A stretch of 64,000 bases of DNA from Catenovulum agarivorans DS-2 (GTDB lineage: Bacteria > Pseudomonadota > Gammaproteobacteria > Enterobacterales > Alteromonadaceae), in the NCBI RefSeq assembly GCF_000568405.1, contig NZ_ARZY01000006.1, forward strand, positions 62,001 through 126,000. The letters run 5' to 3'. The position numbers and the translations under genes are program-made. This document shows positions 27,254 through 39,042 of this stretch, in pieces (position 1 is the first letter of the stretch; the number at the start of each line of letters is the position of its first letter). Below the pieces are notes generated by a model. It had not been told where the DNA came from. It saw only the letters and a list, made by a program, of their open reading frames with translations, and made no database searches.

Positions 27254-28195
27254 ATGATGCAAGTGTCTGGACATATTAGTGTGCTACTAACCGAATCTGT
27301 TGATGGATTAGCCATAAAGCCAGACGGCATTTATGTTGATTGTACATTTGGTCGAGGTGGTCATAGTCGGGCTGTATTAGACCTGTTAGGTGAAAACGGT
27401 CGGTTATATGCGTTTGATCAAGACCCAACTGCGATTGCTTGGGCAAATGAACATTTTGACGACCCAAGATTTGAAATTATTCATGCCAATTTTAACCAAT
27501 TAGAGCATGAGATGAGCCAGCGAGGTTTAGCTGGCAAAGTAGATGGTGTGTTGGCTGACTTAGGTGTTAGCTCTCCGCAACTAGATCAAGCTGAACGCGG
27601 ATTTAGTTTTATGCGTGATGGGCCGCTAGATATGCGAATGAACCCAACGGTTGGGGTAAGTGCGGCCGACTGGTTACAACACGCAGATGAAGATGACATT
27701 GTTTTTGTACTAAAAGAATATGGCGAAGAAAGGTTTGCGCGCAAAATTGCCCGTGCCATTGTTCACGACCGCACGGTTAAACCTTTTACCCGAACCAGTG
27801 ATTTGTCTGGTTTATTGGAACGAATTATTAAAAAACGTGAGCCAGGTAAACATCCTGCAACACGAACGTTTCAAGCATTGAGGATCCAGGTAAACGGCGA
27901 ATTAGACGCAATTAAACTTGTATTGAATGCAGCGACCAATATTTTGTCAGTCGGTGGTCGTTTGTCAGTAATAAGTTTTCATTCGCTTGAAGACAGAATT
28001 GTAAAACGTTTTATTAATCAACAAAGTAAGGCTAAACCAGTCCCAAGAGGTTTACCTGTTACTGATGATGAGTTGAATAAAGATATTCGCTTAAAACCAT
28101 TAGGTAAAGCGATTAAACCAACAGAAGCTGAGTTGGAACTCAACCCGAGAGCTCGCAGCTCGGTTTTGAGGATTGCAGAGCGTGTCGGACGTTAA
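27254..28195 (+). CDS. rsmH: 16S rRNA m4C1402 methyltransferase
   Basis: 313 residues. SAM-dependent enzyme that N4-methylates C1402 in the ribosomal P site. [13 protein letters not shown], the SAM motif [27 protein letters not shown] and [15 protein letters not shown] are diagnostic. ATG 27254 and the adjacent ATG 27257 are both possible. The end overlaps ftsL by 14 bases. Confidence 0.97.
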   Translation: MMQVSGHISVLLTESVDGLAIKPDGIYVDCTFGRGGHSRAVLDLLGENGRLYAFDQDPTAIAWANEHFDDPRFEIIHANFNQLEHEMSQRGLAGKVDGVLADLGVSSPQLDQAERGFSFMRDGPLDMRMNPTVGVSAADWLQHADEDDIVFVLKEYGEERFARKIARAIVHDRTVKPFTRTSDLSGLLERIIKKREPGKHPATRTFQALRIQVNGELDAIKLVLNAATNILSVGGRLSVISFHSLEDRIVKRFINQQSKAKPVPRGLPVTDDELNKDIRLKPLGKAIKPTEAELELNPRARSSVLRIAERVGR

Positions 28196-28505
28196 GGCTC
28201 GCCAACCCAATTTGGCTCAAGTGTTATTAACCGATTGGTTATCACATATATGGGTGGTTATTTTAGTTATTGCTGTGTTGATGTCTGCGTACGCGGTTAT
28301 TTATTACGCGTGGGGCAATCGGCAACTGAATGCAGAGGTTCAGCAATTACTCGAAGATAAAGACAAATTGGATATAGATTGGCGGCATATGTTGCTAGAA
28401 CATAACGCATTGTCTGAGCACAGCCGTATAGAACAAATAGCTAGAGAAAAATTGGATATGGTCAGGCCACAAGGCCAACAAGAAAAAGTAATTAAACAAC
28501 CATGA
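28182..28505 (+). CDS. ftsL: Cell division protein FtsL
   Basis: 107 residues. Bitopic membrane protein that bridges FtsQ/FtsB to FtsWI at the septum. One membrane helix at about 23-45, then a leucine-zipper coiled coil ([19 protein letters not shown]...) and the region IAREKLDM typical of the family. GTG 28182 is preferred because GAGGA lies 9 bases upstream; TTG 28173 is too close to that site. It overlaps rsmH and, by 4 bases, ftsI. Confidence 0.92.
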   Translation: MSDVKARQPNLAQVLLTDWLSHIWVVILVIAVLMSAYAVIYYAWGNRQLNAEVQQLLEDKDKLDIDWRHMLLEHNALSEHSRIEQIAREKLDMVRPQGQQEKVIKQP

Positions 28506-30235
28506 ATAAACGCAAAGCTCAATTACAGACAGGTACAGCACGCTGGCGGTTTTATACCGTTTTCGGCGTGATCTCGCTTGTATTTTGTGCTTTGTTGGTG
28601 CGTGCCGCATATATTCAAGTGATCTCTCCAGATATGTTGCGTGAACAAGGTGATATGCGAACGCATCGCACCTTGTCTGATACGGTTTTGCGCGGCATGA
28701 TCACCGACAGAAATGGCCTAGAACTAGCCATTAGTGTACCAGTGAATACTGTGTGGGCGGATCCAAAACAAATTGCTGATAAGCAGTCATTGCAAAAAAC
28801 ACGTGAGTGGCGAGCACTTGCCGATATTTTACGAGTTGATTTAGATGAGTTAACTAACCGGGTTACCCGCAATCCAGAAGGTCGTTTTGTTTATTTAGCG
28901 CGGCAAGTGTCTCCTGCGATGGCGGATTATGTTCGTCATTTGAAACTCCCTGGTGTTCACTTGCGGCCCGAATCTAAACGTTATTATCCTGCAGCTGAGG
29001 TTAATGCGCACTTAGTTGGTATTACCAATATTGATGATATTGGTATTGATGGCATTGAAAAGTTATACAACGATGCTTTGACAGGAGAGGAAGGTAAAAA
29101 GAGTATTTTACGGGATGCTAAAGGCCGCACGATTGAAGTGTTAGCTGAAGAAGAATCACAGCAAGCAAAAGATGTGGTTTTGTCTATTGACCAACGCATT
29201 CAAACTTTAGCCTACCAAGAATTGAAAAAAGCTGTGCAATATTTTGAAGCTGATTCGGGTTCAATTGTTGCGGTAGATATTGAAAGCGGCGAGCTACTGG
29301 CTATGGTTAATAGCCCTTCGTATAACCCAAATAATCGTAAAACCATTACCGCCGCAGCCATGCGTAACCGAGCAATTACCGATACCTTCGAGCCAGGCTC
29401 GTCGGTAAAACCTTTGGCTGTTTTAGCCGCTTTGGAGTTTGGCAGTGTAAACGCCAATACAGTTATAAACACGTCACCCGGCTGGATGCAAATTGGCGGT
29501 CGACGCGTTCGTGATGCTAAGAACAATGGTAAATTGACATTAGAAGGCATACTGAAAAAGTCGAGTAATGTGGGTACAACTAAATTAGCGCTTGAATTGC
29601 CAACTGAACAATTTTTAGATGCGTTTTATAATGCGGGTTTTGGTTCAGATACTGGCACTGGATTATTAGGCGAAAGTTCAGGGATATTTTATGACCGCAG
29701 GCGCTGGTCAGATTTCGAGTTAGCCACATTATCATTCGGATATGGATTATCTGTAACTGCTACCCAACTAGCGCAAATGTATGCAACTTTAGGGAATGGT
29801 GGCATCCGCCGGCCATTGAGTATTTTAAAGTTAGAGCAACCTTTGCCCGGCGAACGGGTTTTTTCGCATAGCTCGAGCCGCCAATTATTGAAGATGATGG
29901 AAGCTGTATTAGACGAAGATGGTTCTGGCCGTAGAGCTGCTGTTGAGGGATATAGAGTAGCGGGAAAAACTGGCACTAGCCGAAAAGCCGTCGCTGGTGG
30001 ATATGGTAACGACTACGTTGGTTTATTTGCAGGCCTTGCGCCAATTTCAAACCCTAAATTAGCACTGGTGGTTGTGATAAACAATCCTAAAGGGGATAAA
30101 TACCACGGTGGTGAAGTTGCTGCGCCTGTGTTTAGTAAGGTCATGGGGGGCGCGCTACAAATTTTAAATGTGCCCACAGACAAAGCTGACGATATCCAAC
30201 TTGCTCAAGTTAAGGGGGCGCAAAACGATGCCTAA
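28502..30235 (+). CDS. ftsI: Septal peptidoglycan transpeptidase FtsI (PBP3)
   Basis: 577 residues. N-terminal membrane helix (about 18-38), pedestal domain, and a transpeptidase domain with the three active-site motifs: EPGSSVKP (catalytic Ser), SSN and KTGT. It crosslinks septal peptidoglycan with FtsW in the periplasm. ATG overlaps ftsL by 4 bases, so translation is coupled. The end overlaps murE by 8 bases. Confidence 0.97.
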   Translation: MNKRKAQLQTGTARWRFYTVFGVISLVFCALLVRAAYIQVISPDMLREQGDMRTHRTLSDTVLRGMITDRNGLELAISVPVNTVWADPKQIADKQSLQKTREWRALADILRVDLDELTNRVTRNPEGRFVYLARQVSPAMADYVRHLKLPGVHLRPESKRYYPAAEVNAHLVGITNIDDIGIDGIEKLYNDALTGEEGKKSILRDAKGRTIEVLAEEESQQAKDVVLSIDQRIQTLAYQELKKAVQYFEADSGSIVAVDIESGELLAMVNSPSYNPNNRKTITAAAMRNRAITDTFEPGSSVKPLAVLAALEFGSVNANTVINTSPGWMQIGGRRVRDAKNNGKLTLEGILKKSSNVGTTKLALELPTEQFLDAFYNAGFGSDTGTGLLGESSGIFYDRRRWSDFELATLSFGYGLSVTATQLAQMYATLGNGGIRRPLSILKLEQPLPGERVFSHSSSRQLLKMMEAVLDEDGSGRRAAVEGYRVAGKTGTSRKAVAGGYGNDYVGLFAGLAPISNPKLALVVVINNPKGDKYHGGEVAAPVFSKVMGGALQILNVPTDKADDIQLAQVKGAQNDA

Positions 30236-31781
30236 ACTTGAGTTGAAGCACTTAATTGAGCAAATTATTCAACTAAACATTCCTGTGGATTTAATTACGG
30301 GTTTGGCAATGGACAGTCGGCAGATTAAAGCTGACTATTGTTTTGTTGCTTTGCAGGGGCATCAGCAGCATGGTTTGGTCTATGCTGAACAGGCAAGTGG
30401 GCGCGGTGCCAACTTTATATTGGCTGAAACTTTAGATGACAAGCAACATGGCAAATTGTCGATAGTTGCGGGAAAGCCTTGTTTGTCTGTTTATCGACTA
30501 TCTCGCTTAACAGGCGTATTAGCATCGATTCAGCTCGATCACCCTAGTCACAAACTGGCATTAGTTGGTGTTACGGGCACCAATGGCAAAACGACAGTGT
30601 CTGATATGTTTACCCAATTAAGTTTACACTTTGGCAAAAGTGCGGGTTATATCGGGACATTGGGATGTTACTGGTGGGATAATAATCTAGATAAACATTC
30701 TGCAAAACAAGATTTAACCACTCCTGATGCTTTTACCTTACAGCAATTGTTGGCCAAAATGGTTGATTGCCAGGTTGCTCAAGTTGCAATCGAGGTATCA
30801 TCGCATGCTTTGGCTCAAAATAGGGTGTCAGGCAGCCAATTTTCCGCGGTTGCTTTTACTAATTTGACTCACGACCATCTTGATTACCACAACAGCATGC
30901 AATCTTACTTTGCTTGCAAACAGAGTTTGTTTTTACAAAACCCCAATAGTTTTGCGGTGATTTGTACCGACAATGAGTACGGCGAAGTTTTATTAAACTC
31001 AGTGTTAAAACAACGTGGAGAAGCTGCTAAGCAGAGTGTATTGGCGATAGGCCGAAATGCAGCTGCTTTACATCAACAGTCATGGCAAGTTCAATCAGTC
31101 ATTGCACAAGCTGGTGGTTTTAGCGTTGAAGTTGAGTTGACTGATGAAAATAATCTTAAACATAGCGTGCAATGGCAATTACCTTTGATAGGTGAGTTTA
31201 ATATTAATAACGCATTAACCGCGTTGGCCTTGTTGCAACATGTTGATAAACAAATTTTGCCGCGCTGCATCCATGAGCAAAGCCAGCCTTTAGCTCAATT
31301 ACGCGCCTGTGCTGGTAGGATGGAAGTCTTTAGCCGCAAAGGCAAAGCTAATATTGTGGTTGATTTTGCTCACACTCCAGATGCGCTTGCCCAAGCATTA
31401 AAAGCGAGCCGTCAACACTGCCAAGGCCAATTATGGGTGGTGTTTGGTTGTGGTGGTGATAGAGATGCGCAAAAACGCCCTGAAATGGGTAAGATCGCAG
31501 CCCAGCTTGCAGACCATATCGTATTAAGTAACGATAACCCGCGTTCTGAATCACCAGAAAAAATAGTTGAGGATATTCTCAGCGGCATTCAGCAACAACA
31601 AAAAGTGCAAATACAACTCGATAGGAAATTAGCCATTGCTGATACTTTGGCACAAGCGGCTGAAAATGATCTAATTTTAGTGGCTGGCAAAGGGCACGAA
31701 ACTCGTCAAGTTTTGGCCGATGGGGCAATTGATTATGACGAACGTGCATACGTAAAACAAGTAATGGAGGCGAATGTATGA
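30228..31781 (+). CDS. murE: UDP-MurNAc-tripeptide synthetase (meso-DAP adding)
   Basis: 517-residue cytoplasmic Mur ligase that adds meso-diaminopimelate to UDP-MurNAc-L-Ala-D-Glu. P-loop GVTGTNGKTT, and the DNPR motif in SNDNPRSESP that selects diaminopimelate over lysine. LTHDHLDYH and the C-terminal GKGHE are also present. AAGGGGG lies 9 bases before ATG 30228; an in-frame 20-codon upstream extension is rejected. Confidence 0.97.
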   Translation: MPKLELKHLIEQIIQLNIPVDLITGLAMDSRQIKADYCFVALQGHQQHGLVYAEQASGRGANFILAETLDDKQHGKLSIVAGKPCLSVYRLSRLTGVLASIQLDHPSHKLALVGVTGTNGKTTVSDMFTQLSLHFGKSAGYIGTLGCYWWDNNLDKHSAKQDLTTPDAFTLQQLLAKMVDCQVAQVAIEVSSHALAQNRVSGSQFSAVAFTNLTHDHLDYHNSMQSYFACKQSLFLQNPNSFAVICTDNEYGEVLLNSVLKQRGEAAKQSVLAIGRNAAALHQQSWQVQSVIAQAGGFSVEVELTDENNLKHSVQWQLPLIGEFNINNALTALALLQHVDKQILPRCIHEQSQPLAQLRACAGRMEVFSRKGKANIVVDFAHTPDALAQALKASRQHCQGQLWVVFGCGGDRDAQKRPEMGKIAAQLADHIVLSNDNPRSESPEKIVEDILSGIQQQQKVQIQLDRKLAIADTLAQAAENDLILVAGKGHETRQVLADGAIDYDERAYVKQVMEANV

Positions 31782-33202
31782 TCAGTCAAACATTAGCCGT
31801 TTTACAACAAGTTACCCAGGCTGAGATTGTCACCAACCGCGAATATTCGCTTGAACAAGCACAAGCATTATCCATAGACAGCATTTGCACTGATACGCGT
31901 AAAATCAAACAAGGTGATTGTTATTTAGCTTTAAAAGGTCAACGTTTTGATGGCCATGACTTTTGTCAGCAAGCTATCGACGCGGGAGCTGCGTTGTTAA
32001 TCGTCAGCCAGCAGCAAGATATTGATATTCCACAATTGGTTGTGGCCGACACTCGAATCGCACTAGGGCAGTTAGGTGCGCACAATAAGCAGCTAGCACA
32101 GGTAAAAACAATTGCGGTAACTGGTAGCGCAGGTAAAACCACTGTAAAAGAAATGCTTGCTGCAATATGTCGTCAATCAGGTCAAACACTCGCGACCAAA
32201 GGTAATTTTAATAACGATATTGGTGCGCCTTTAACTTTGTTGGAGTTGACTGAAACAGACGAGTATGCCGTGATTGAGCTTGGGGCAAATCATATTGGTG
32301 AAATTGCCTACACAGTTAATTTGGTCAAACCAGATGTTGCTTTGGTCAATAATGTCAGTGCAGCACATTTAGAAGGTTTTGGTTCAATTGCTGGGGTTGT
32401 GCAAGCAAAAGGCGAAATCTATTCTGGTTTATCAGAGCATGGTCGAGCAATCGTAAATGCAGATTTAGACTGTGCCGACGATTGGTTACCTGTAATTGGC
32501 TCGCGCCCGCAGTTGCGTTTTTCAACAGAACCTTTTGCCGATGTGTATTTAGTCGATTTGCAGCTCAATGAAAATTTATGTGCGGAATTTAGTTGGGTAT
32601 ATCGTGGGGTTGAGTATCCGGTTAGCTTGAACATTCCTGGTATTCATAACGCCAACAATGCGCTTGCTGCGATCAGCTGCGCGTTGGCGATTGGCATTGA
32701 GCCCCAGGATATCAGTGATGGTTTAACTCAAGCGCAAACCGTTGCTGGCCGAGTTAAGCCGATTCGACTTGGCCAATTAACCGTGATTGATGATAGCTAC
32801 AATGCGAATCAAGGTTCGATGCAAGCGGCAATTGATTTACTCAAACACGCCAATGCAAAACGCTTGTTTGTAATGGGTGACATGGGCGAGATGGGTGATT
32901 ACGCCGAAGATATTCATAAGCAAGTTGGTGAATACGCGCTAAATGCGCAATTAGATGGTTTTTATGTAAAAGGTGACTGGGTCAAGTATGCACAACCTGA
33001 CAATCGTTACCAATTCGATTCATTTGATGCATTAAATCAAACACTGATACAACAAATCGATCAGTTTATCGCTGATCCACAACACAATCAGAAGGTCGTT
33101 GTTTTGATTAAAGGGTCTCGTAGTACCGGCATGGACAAGCTAGTAGATATGTTAGTTGCTCACTATCAGTCCACAAATTCAGTGGAGGATAGCGCATGTT
33201 AG
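31778..33202 (+). CDS. murF: UDP-MurNAc-tripeptide-D-Ala-D-Ala ligase
   Basis: 474 residues. It adds D-Ala-D-Ala to complete the UDP-MurNAc-pentapeptide. ATP-binding [24 protein letters not shown] and [12 protein letters not shown] are typical of MurF. Overlaps murE by 4 bases and mraY by 7. Confidence 0.97.
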   Translation: MISQTLAVLQQVTQAEIVTNREYSLEQAQALSIDSICTDTRKIKQGDCYLALKGQRFDGHDFCQQAIDAGAALLIVSQQQDIDIPQLVVADTRIALGQLGAHNKQLAQVKTIAVTGSAGKTTVKEMLAAICRQSGQTLATKGNFNNDIGAPLTLLELTETDEYAVIELGANHIGEIAYTVNLVKPDVALVNNVSAAHLEGFGSIAGVVQAKGEIYSGLSEHGRAIVNADLDCADDWLPVIGSRPQLRFSTEPFADVYLVDLQLNENLCAEFSWVYRGVEYPVSLNIPGIHNANNALAAISCALAIGIEPQDISDGLTQAQTVAGRVKPIRLGQLTVIDDSYNANQGSMQAAIDLLKHANAKRLFVMGDMGEMGDYAEDIHKQVGEYALNAQLDGFYVKGDWVKYAQPDNRYQFDSFDALNQTLIQQIDQFIADPQHNQKVVVLIKGSRSTGMDKLVDMLVAHYQSTNSVEDSAC

Positions 33203-34281
33203 TTTGGTTGGCTCAATGGTTAACTGAGAATGTTGATCCAGGTTTTAATGTCTTTTCATACCTTACGTTTCGGTCGATATTAAGCATATTAACCGCTTTA
33301 GGTTTATCGCTGTACTTGGGACCAAAGCTAATTCGCTATTTGCAGCGCATGCAAATCGGTCAGACCGTGCGTGATGACGGCCCAGAATCACATTTATCTA
33401 AGTCTGGTACACCGACTATGGGGGGCTTGTTAATTTTGGGTTCAATTGCTACGTCTGTCTTGTTATGGGCTGATTTAACCAATCGTTATGTTTTGGTTAC
33501 TTTATTTGTTGTTTTAGCATTTGGCGCCATTGGTTTTGTCGATGATTACCGCAAAGTGATTCGCAAAGATAGTAAAGGGTTAATTGCCCGTTGGAAGTAT
33601 TTTTGGCAATCAGTCACTGCCACCATTGTTGCGGTTGTACTATTTATGACGCAACAACAAGCAGCAGAAACTCAGCTGTTGATCCCGTTTTTTAAAGAAG
33701 TTATGCCACAGCTTGGATTGTTTTTTATTGTCACAACTTATTTTGTGATTGTTGGCACCAGTAACGCAGTTAACTTGACCGATGGGTTAGATGGCTTGGC
33801 CATAGTGCCAACAATTATGGTTGCATGCGCGTTTGCGATTATTGCTTATGTGACTGGCAACGTTAATTTCTCATCTTATTTGAATATTCCTTACATACCG
33901 GAAACCAGTGAGTTAGTGATTGTTTGCACTGCTATTTTTGGTGCTGGATTAGGCTTTTTATGGTTTAACACTTATCCAGCACAAGTATTTATGGGCGATG
34001 TTGGTTCATTAGCACTGGGTGCAACCTTAGGTGTTATTGCGGTGTTGGTCCGACAAGAGATTGTTTTGGTGATTATGGGCGGGGTATTTGTGATGGAAAC
34101 TGTTTCGGTCATTTTGCAAGTTGGCAGTTACAAATTGCGTGGCCAGCGGATATTCAGGATGGCACCGATACATCACCATTACGAATTAAAAGGCTGGCCG
34201 GAGCCTAGGGTAATCGTCCGTTTTTGGATTATTAGTTTGGTATTAGTTTTGATTGGATTAGCAACACTCAAGTTAAGATAA
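33196..34281 (+). CDS. mraY: Phospho-MurNAc-pentapeptide translocase
   Basis: 361 residues, about ten membrane helices. It moves phospho-MurNAc-pentapeptide from UMP onto undecaprenyl phosphate, giving lipid I. Catalytic Asp residues lie in [18 protein letters not shown] and [10 protein letters not shown], and the [11 protein letters not shown] segment is present. GGAGG upstream of the ATG. In most gammaproteobacteria murD follows; here ftsW begins one base after the stop. Confidence 0.98.
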   Translation: MLVWLAQWLTENVDPGFNVFSYLTFRSILSILTALGLSLYLGPKLIRYLQRMQIGQTVRDDGPESHLSKSGTPTMGGLLILGSIATSVLLWADLTNRYVLVTLFVVLAFGAIGFVDDYRKVIRKDSKGLIARWKYFWQSVTATIVAVVLFMTQQQAAETQLLIPFFKEVMPQLGLFFIVTTYFVIVGTSNAVNLTDGLDGLAIVPTIMVACAFAIIAYVTGNVNFSSYLNIPYIPETSELVIVCTAIFGAGLGFLWFNTYPAQVFMGDVGSLALGATLGVIAVLVRQEIVLVIMGGVFVMETVSVILQVGSYKLRGQRIFRMAPIHHHYELKGWPEPRVIVRFWIISLVLVLIGLATLKLR

Positions 34282-34282
34282 A

Positions 34283-35551
34283 ATGCAAATAGAGCAAGCA
34301 AAACCGACATTTAATCAGCATTTGAAGCGCTTTTGGCAAAGCGCTTTTGGTGTTTCTGACGCGCACGATTTATACGATCGCAGTATCGTATTGATTGCGC
34401 TCGGTTTAGCTATGCTCGGGTTAATTATGGTTGCATCAGCTTCATTGCCCTATGCAATGCGCGAATTTAATAACCCAATGCATTTTGTTGTACGACATAG
34501 CATCTATTTGCTGTTGGCTGCAGCTATTGCGTTGTTTGTTGTGCAGCTCCCGTTGACTTGGTGGGAGAAATATAATCCGTATTTATTAATGGCTGCGTTG
34601 TTGTTATTGGTTGCTGTACTAATTGTTGGCCGCACGGTAAATGGTGCAACACGTTGGTTGGCAATTGGGCCAATTAACATTCAAGCGGCAGAGCCTGCAA
34701 AGTTATTTTTCTTTGCATATTTGGCTGGTTATTTGGTTAGACGTGAGCAGGAAATTAAACAGAATTTAAAAGGTTTCTTAAAACCCTTGGCAGTATTTTT
34801 TGTGTTGGCTTTGTTGTTATTGATGCAACCCGACCTTGGCACTGTAATTGTCATGTTTGCGACAACTGTCGGTTTATTGTTTTTAGCTGGCTCTAAGTTA
34901 ATTCAGTTCTTTTCACTGTTTTTAACTGGCATATTCGCAATTGTTTCGCTGATTGTGGTTGAGCCTTATCGTATGCGTAGAATTTTGTCCTTTATGGACC
35001 CATGGGCAGACCCATTTGGCAATGGCTATCAATTAACCCAAAGCTTAATGGCTTATGGACGTGGTGATTGGTTTGGTATGGGGTTAGGAAATAGTATTCA
35101 AAAGCTTGACTATTTACCTGAGGCACATACTGACTTTGTATTTGCAATTTTAGCTGAAGAGTTTGGATATTTTGGTGTTGCCGTTGTGGTAATCGCTTTA
35201 TTTTGTTTGGTCGGGAAAACCCTAAGTTTAGGTCACAGGGCAATGGCTGCTGAACGACCATATGCGGGTTATATCGCGTACGGTATTGCGATTTGGATGA
35301 GTTTTCAATCGGCAGTAAATATAGGTGCAAGTGCGGGTTTATTACCAACAAAAGGATTAACCCTGCCTTTGGTCAGCTATGGTGGCAGTAGCTTGATTGT
35401 TATGAGTATTGCAATCGCCTTGGTTGTGCGAATTGATCATGAGCTTAGACTAATGAAAACGCAGGCAACACGTAAGGCAACTAAACCAAGTGCTAAAACC
35501 AAACGACCAGCGTCGGCACGGGTTGGTCAGGAGGCGTTGATAAATGAATAA
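34283..35551 (+). CDS. ftsW: Septal peptidoglycan polymerase FtsW
   Basis: 422-residue SEDS-family glycosyltransferase with about ten membrane helices that works with FtsI. LPEAHTDFVFAILAEEFG and LVSYGGSSL are diagnostic, and the catalytic Asp of the family lies in the former. The C-terminal tail is basic. It starts one base after the mraY stop (murD is absent) and overlaps murG by 8 bases. Confidence 0.97.
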   Translation: MQIEQAKPTFNQHLKRFWQSAFGVSDAHDLYDRSIVLIALGLAMLGLIMVASASLPYAMREFNNPMHFVVRHSIYLLLAAAIALFVVQLPLTWWEKYNPYLLMAALLLLVAVLIVGRTVNGATRWLAIGPINIQAAEPAKLFFFAYLAGYLVRREQEIKQNLKGFLKPLAVFFVLALLLLMQPDLGTVIVMFATTVGLLFLAGSKLIQFFSLFLTGIFAIVSLIVVEPYRMRRILSFMDPWADPFGNGYQLTQSLMAYGRGDWFGMGLGNSIQKLDYLPEAHTDFVFAILAEEFGYFGVAVVVIALFCLVGKTLSLGHRAMAAERPYAGYIAYGIAIWMSFQSAVNIGASAGLLPTKGLTLPLVSYGGSSLIVMSIAIALVVRIDHELRLMKTQATRKATKPSAKTKRPASARVGQEALINE

Positions 35552-36647
35552 ACGTCTGTTGGTTATGGCTGGTGGTACTGGTGGGCATATATTCCCTGGG
35601 TTGGCGGTTGCAGATGAGCTGGCAGCAAGCGGCTGGCAAATTTTGTGGTTGGGTACAGCTGACCGAATGGAAGCAGACCTCGTACCACAAGCTGGCTATG
35701 ATATTGAATTTATCAAAATAAAAGGTGTGCGTGGTAAAGGTATAATTGCTAAGTTGCTGACACCATTAAAATTATTTGGTGCAGTATTGGCGGCGCGTAA
35801 AGTCATCAAAACATTTAAGCCCGATGTGATCGCCGGTTTTGGTGGTTACGTCGCTTTGCCTGGTGGAATTGCAGCTAAGCTTACAGGCACGCCGTTAGTA
35901 ATACATGAGCAAAATGCATTGGCGGGTATGACCAATAAAATTCTGGCCAAGTGGGCAAACAAGATATTTTGTGCATTTGAAAGTGTTGGTGGTTTAAGCA
36001 ATTACACAGTGGTTGGTAATCCGATACGGGCTGATATTTTGGCTCAACGGCAACAAAATGCACGTGCAGCGAAGGCGGAACAAGCTACAAAAGTTAACTT
36101 GTTGGTGGTCGGCGGAAGTTTAGGTGCGCAGGCACTAAATACCTATGTACCACAAGCTATAGCTCAGTTAAATTCGCCGATACCCGTTGTAGTAAAGCAT
36201 CAATGTGGTAAAGGCAACTTATTAGCGACTCAACAAGCGTATCAACAGGCTGAAGGCAACCCACAAGTAACAGTACAGGTGGATGAATTTATAAGTGATA
36301 TGGCTAGCGCGTATGCGGAAGCTGATTTGGTTATCTGCCGAGCTGGCGCATTAACCGTTTCAGAGATAGCCGCAGTTGGGGTTGCGAGTATTTTTGTGCC
36401 CTTGCCGCATGCAGTGGACGACCATCAAACTAAAAATGCGCAAACTTTACAAAATGTTGGGGCAGCACAGATATTAACTCAGTCGCAGCTAACGCATGGT
36501 TTATTACAACCACTATTGCAAGAGCTGCTAGCTGACGGACAGACAAAATTATCGCAGATGGCACAAGCTTGCGCTCAAGTTGCCAAATTAGATGCGCCGA
36601 AAATATTGGCACAAGAAATTGAATTATTAGCAGTAGGAACAAAATGA
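35544..36647 (+). CDS. murG: Lipid II synthase (GlcNAc transferase) MurG
   Basis: 367-residue GT28 enzyme that adds GlcNAc to lipid I on the inner face of the membrane. N-terminal acceptor loop [10 protein letters not shown], second glycine loop [23 protein letters not shown], and the UDP-GlcNAc site [12 protein letters not shown]. Overlaps ftsW by 8 bases and murC by 4. Confidence 0.98.
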   Translation: MNKRLLVMAGGTGGHIFPGLAVADELAASGWQILWLGTADRMEADLVPQAGYDIEFIKIKGVRGKGIIAKLLTPLKLFGAVLAARKVIKTFKPDVIAGFGGYVALPGGIAAKLTGTPLVIHEQNALAGMTNKILAKWANKIFCAFESVGGLSNYTVVGNPIRADILAQRQQNARAAKAEQATKVNLLVVGGSLGAQALNTYVPQAIAQLNSPIPVVVKHQCGKGNLLATQQAYQQAEGNPQVTVQVDEFISDMASAYAEADLVICRAGALTVSEIAAVGVASIFVPLPHAVDDHQTKNAQTLQNVGAAQILTQSQLTHGLLQPLLQELLADGQTKLSQMAQACAQVAKLDAPKILAQEIELLAVGTK

Positions 36648-38125
36648 AACTAACCAGCAATAGCGATTTTAAAATTCCTGAAATGCGCCGAGTCAACTTG
36701 ATTCACATGGTTGGTATTGGTGGTGCAGGTATGTGTGGTATCGCTGAAGTATTGTTGACAGATGGTTATCGAGTATCTGGCTCTGACATTGCCAACAGTG
36801 CAAATACTCAAAGATTAACCGAGCTCGGCGCTGAGATTATGATTGGTCATCGTAGTGAAAATGTCGCTGGTGCAGACGTTGTGGTGATTTCTAGTGCGGT
36901 TAAGTCAGATAATCCTGAAGTGGTTGCGGCGGCAAAAGCGCGAATTCCAGTGATCCGCCGAGCAGAAATGCTGGCTGAGATTATGCGCTATCGTCACGGC
37001 ATTGCCGTTGCTGGCACTCATGGTAAAACGACCACAACGAGCTTAATCGCCAGTGTGTTTGGTCAAGCAGAGTTAGATCCAACTTTTATAATTGGTGGTC
37101 GTTTAAACAGTGCTCAAACGAATGCGCGGCTAGGTCGCAGTCGATATCTAGTTGCAGAAGCTGACGAGAGTGATGCGTCATTCTTACATCTGCAACCTAT
37201 GGTTTCTGTGGTGACTAACATTGAAGCGGACCATATGGATACGTATGATGGCGACTTTGACAAGATGTTGGCGACATACAAAGAATTTTTACATAACTTG
37301 CCTTTTTATGGGTTGGCTGTGTTGTGTATTGATGATGAAAATGTGGTTAGGCTGGCAGAGCAAATTGGCCGAAATTACCTGACTTATGGCTTTAGTCAAC
37401 AAGCAGATTTTCAAATTACTGAGTTTGAACAAATAGGTAAACAAACGCAGTTTGTGGTAAAGCGTCATTTGGATAAAAATCTGCCTGATTTGCAGGTTAA
37501 GTTGAATCTGCCAGGTTATCACAATGCCCTCAATGCAACGGCAGCGATCGCGGTTGCAACAGATGAAGGCATTGCTGATGGACAAATTTTACAGGCGTTA
37601 GAAGCTTTTGCAGGTATTGGGCGACGCTTTGAGCAACTGGGCCAGTATGCGGTTGATGGTGGTGAAATTGAATTTATCGATGATTATGGACACCATCCGA
37701 CCGAAGTATTGGCTACGATAAAGTCGATTCGGGCGGCTTATCCAGACCGTCGCTTAGTAATGGCTTACCAACCACATAGATATACACGAACGCGTGATTT
37801 GTACGATGATTTTGTTCAAGTATTGTCGCAAGTCGACTTGTTGTTATTGCTAGAAGTCTATAGCGCAGGTGAAACCAACATAGTTGGAGCGGACAGTCGC
37901 AGTTTGTCGCGTTCAATTCGTCAACGCGGAGTGATAGACCCGCTGTATGTCGCCACCCCCGATCATTTGCCAGCTGAATTGGCGAATGTTTTACAAGCTG
38001 GAGATATAGTTATCACTCAAGGGGCAGGCAACATAGGTGCGGTCGCGAAGTTGTTGGAGAGTTTGGCTTTTGATCGAGAAAAAATGCAGGCATATAGCGC
38101 GGCTAAACTGGAGGCGACACAATGA
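36644..38125 (+). CDS. murC: UDP-MurNAc-L-alanine ligase
   Basis: 493 residues. It adds the first amino acid, L-Ala, to UDP-MurNAc. [17 protein letters not shown] is the UDP-binding N-terminus, [10 protein letters not shown] the P-loop, and [10 protein letters not shown] is typical of MurC. ATGA overlap with murG and with ddl. Confidence 0.98.
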   Translation: MKLTSNSDFKIPEMRRVNLIHMVGIGGAGMCGIAEVLLTDGYRVSGSDIANSANTQRLTELGAEIMIGHRSENVAGADVVVISSAVKSDNPEVVAAAKARIPVIRRAEMLAEIMRYRHGIAVAGTHGKTTTTSLIASVFGQAELDPTFIIGGRLNSAQTNARLGRSRYLVAEADESDASFLHLQPMVSVVTNIEADHMDTYDGDFDKMLATYKEFLHNLPFYGLAVLCIDDENVVRLAEQIGRNYLTYGFSQQADFQITEFEQIGKQTQFVVKRHLDKNLPDLQVKLNLPGYHNALNATAAIAVATDEGIADGQILQALEAFAGIGRRFEQLGQYAVDGGEIEFIDDYGHHPTEVLATIKSIRAAYPDRRLVMAYQPHRYTRTRDLYDDFVQVLSQVDLLLLLEVYSAGETNIVGADSRSLSRSIRQRGVIDPLYVATPDHLPAELANVLQAGDIVITQGAGNIGAVAKLLESLAFDREKMQAYSAAKLEATQ

Positions 38126-39042
38126 CGCAGCCAGCAGAATTTAACAAAGTAGCAGTTTTGTATGGTGGAACATCGGCTGAGCGCGAAATATCGCTCAAAT
38201 CTGGCAAAGCTGTTTACCAGGCTTTGTGCAATAAAGACGTTAATGCCGAATTAATTGACACTAAAGAGACTTCACCTTTGTTACTCAAGCAAATGGGATT
38301 TTCCCATGTGTTTATCGCGTTACATGGCCGTGGTGGTGAAGATGGTGTAATTCAAGGTGTACTGGAGTATTTAGCTTTACCTTACACTGGCAGTCGAGTA
38401 TTAGGCTCTGCGCTCGCTATGGACAAAGTGCGCACCAAGCAAGTGTGGCAAAGTTGTGGGTTACCGACGGCTAAATACCTTAGGGTTAATCCAGGGATGC
38501 AATTAGATTTTGCACAAATATTGGATACTTTAGGTGGTTGTGTATTTGTTAAGCCAGCTCGTGAAGGTAGCAGTATAGGAATGAGTAGAGCACAAAGCGC
38601 AGCTGAGTTAGCGGACGCTGTGCGTAATGCATTTGAATTTGATGCGGATGTATTAATCGAACAATTTATCGATGGCCCTGAATACACAATAGCGGTTGTT
38701 GATGGGCAAGCATTGCCAGCAATTCGAACACAGACAGATCGCGGTTTTTATGACTACGAAGCGAAATATTTGTCAGACACCACACAATATCATTGCCCGT
38801 GTGGTTTAAATGCGCAAGATGAAGCGTATGCACAACAGCTGGCGCAACAGGCTTTTGCAGCCGTGCAGGCTGATGGCTGGGGGCGTGTTGATTTAATGCG
38901 CGATGCAGATGGCCAGTTTTACCTGTTGGAGGTAAACACTGTACCAGGTATGACAGAAAAAAGTTTGGTGCCAATGGCAGCGCGAGCGACCGGGTTGGAC
39001 TTTGAGTCATTGGTATTAAAAATATTATCACTGGCTAAATAA
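38122..39042 (+). CDS. ddl: D-alanine--D-alanine ligase
   Basis: 306-residue ATP-grasp enzyme that forms D-Ala-D-Ala for Mur[15 protein letters not shown] at the N-terminus, [14 protein letters not shown] in the ATP site, [13 protein letters not shown] at the C-terminus with metal-binding residues. Length and position match DdlB of the division cluster. Overlaps murC by 4 bases and ftsQ by 1. Confidence 0.97.
   Translation: MTQPAEFNKVAVLYGGTSAEREISLKSGKAVYQALCNKDVNAELIDTKETSPLLLKQMGFSHVFIALHGRGGEDGVIQGVLEYLALPYTGSRVLGSALAMDKVRTKQVWQSCGLPTAKYLRVNPGMQLDFAQILDTLGGCVFVKPAREGSSIGMSRAQSAAELADAVRNAFEFDADVLIEQFIDGPEYTIAVVDGQALPAIRTQTDRGFYDYEAKYLSDTTQYHCPCGLNAQDEAYAQQLAQQAFAAVQADGWGRVDLMRDADGQFYLLEVNTVPGMTEKSLVPMAARATGLDFESLVLKILSLAK

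Noticed and set aside
26900-27274. 124-codon frame antisense to mraZ
   Set aside because: Shadow of mraZ with no start signal or domain.
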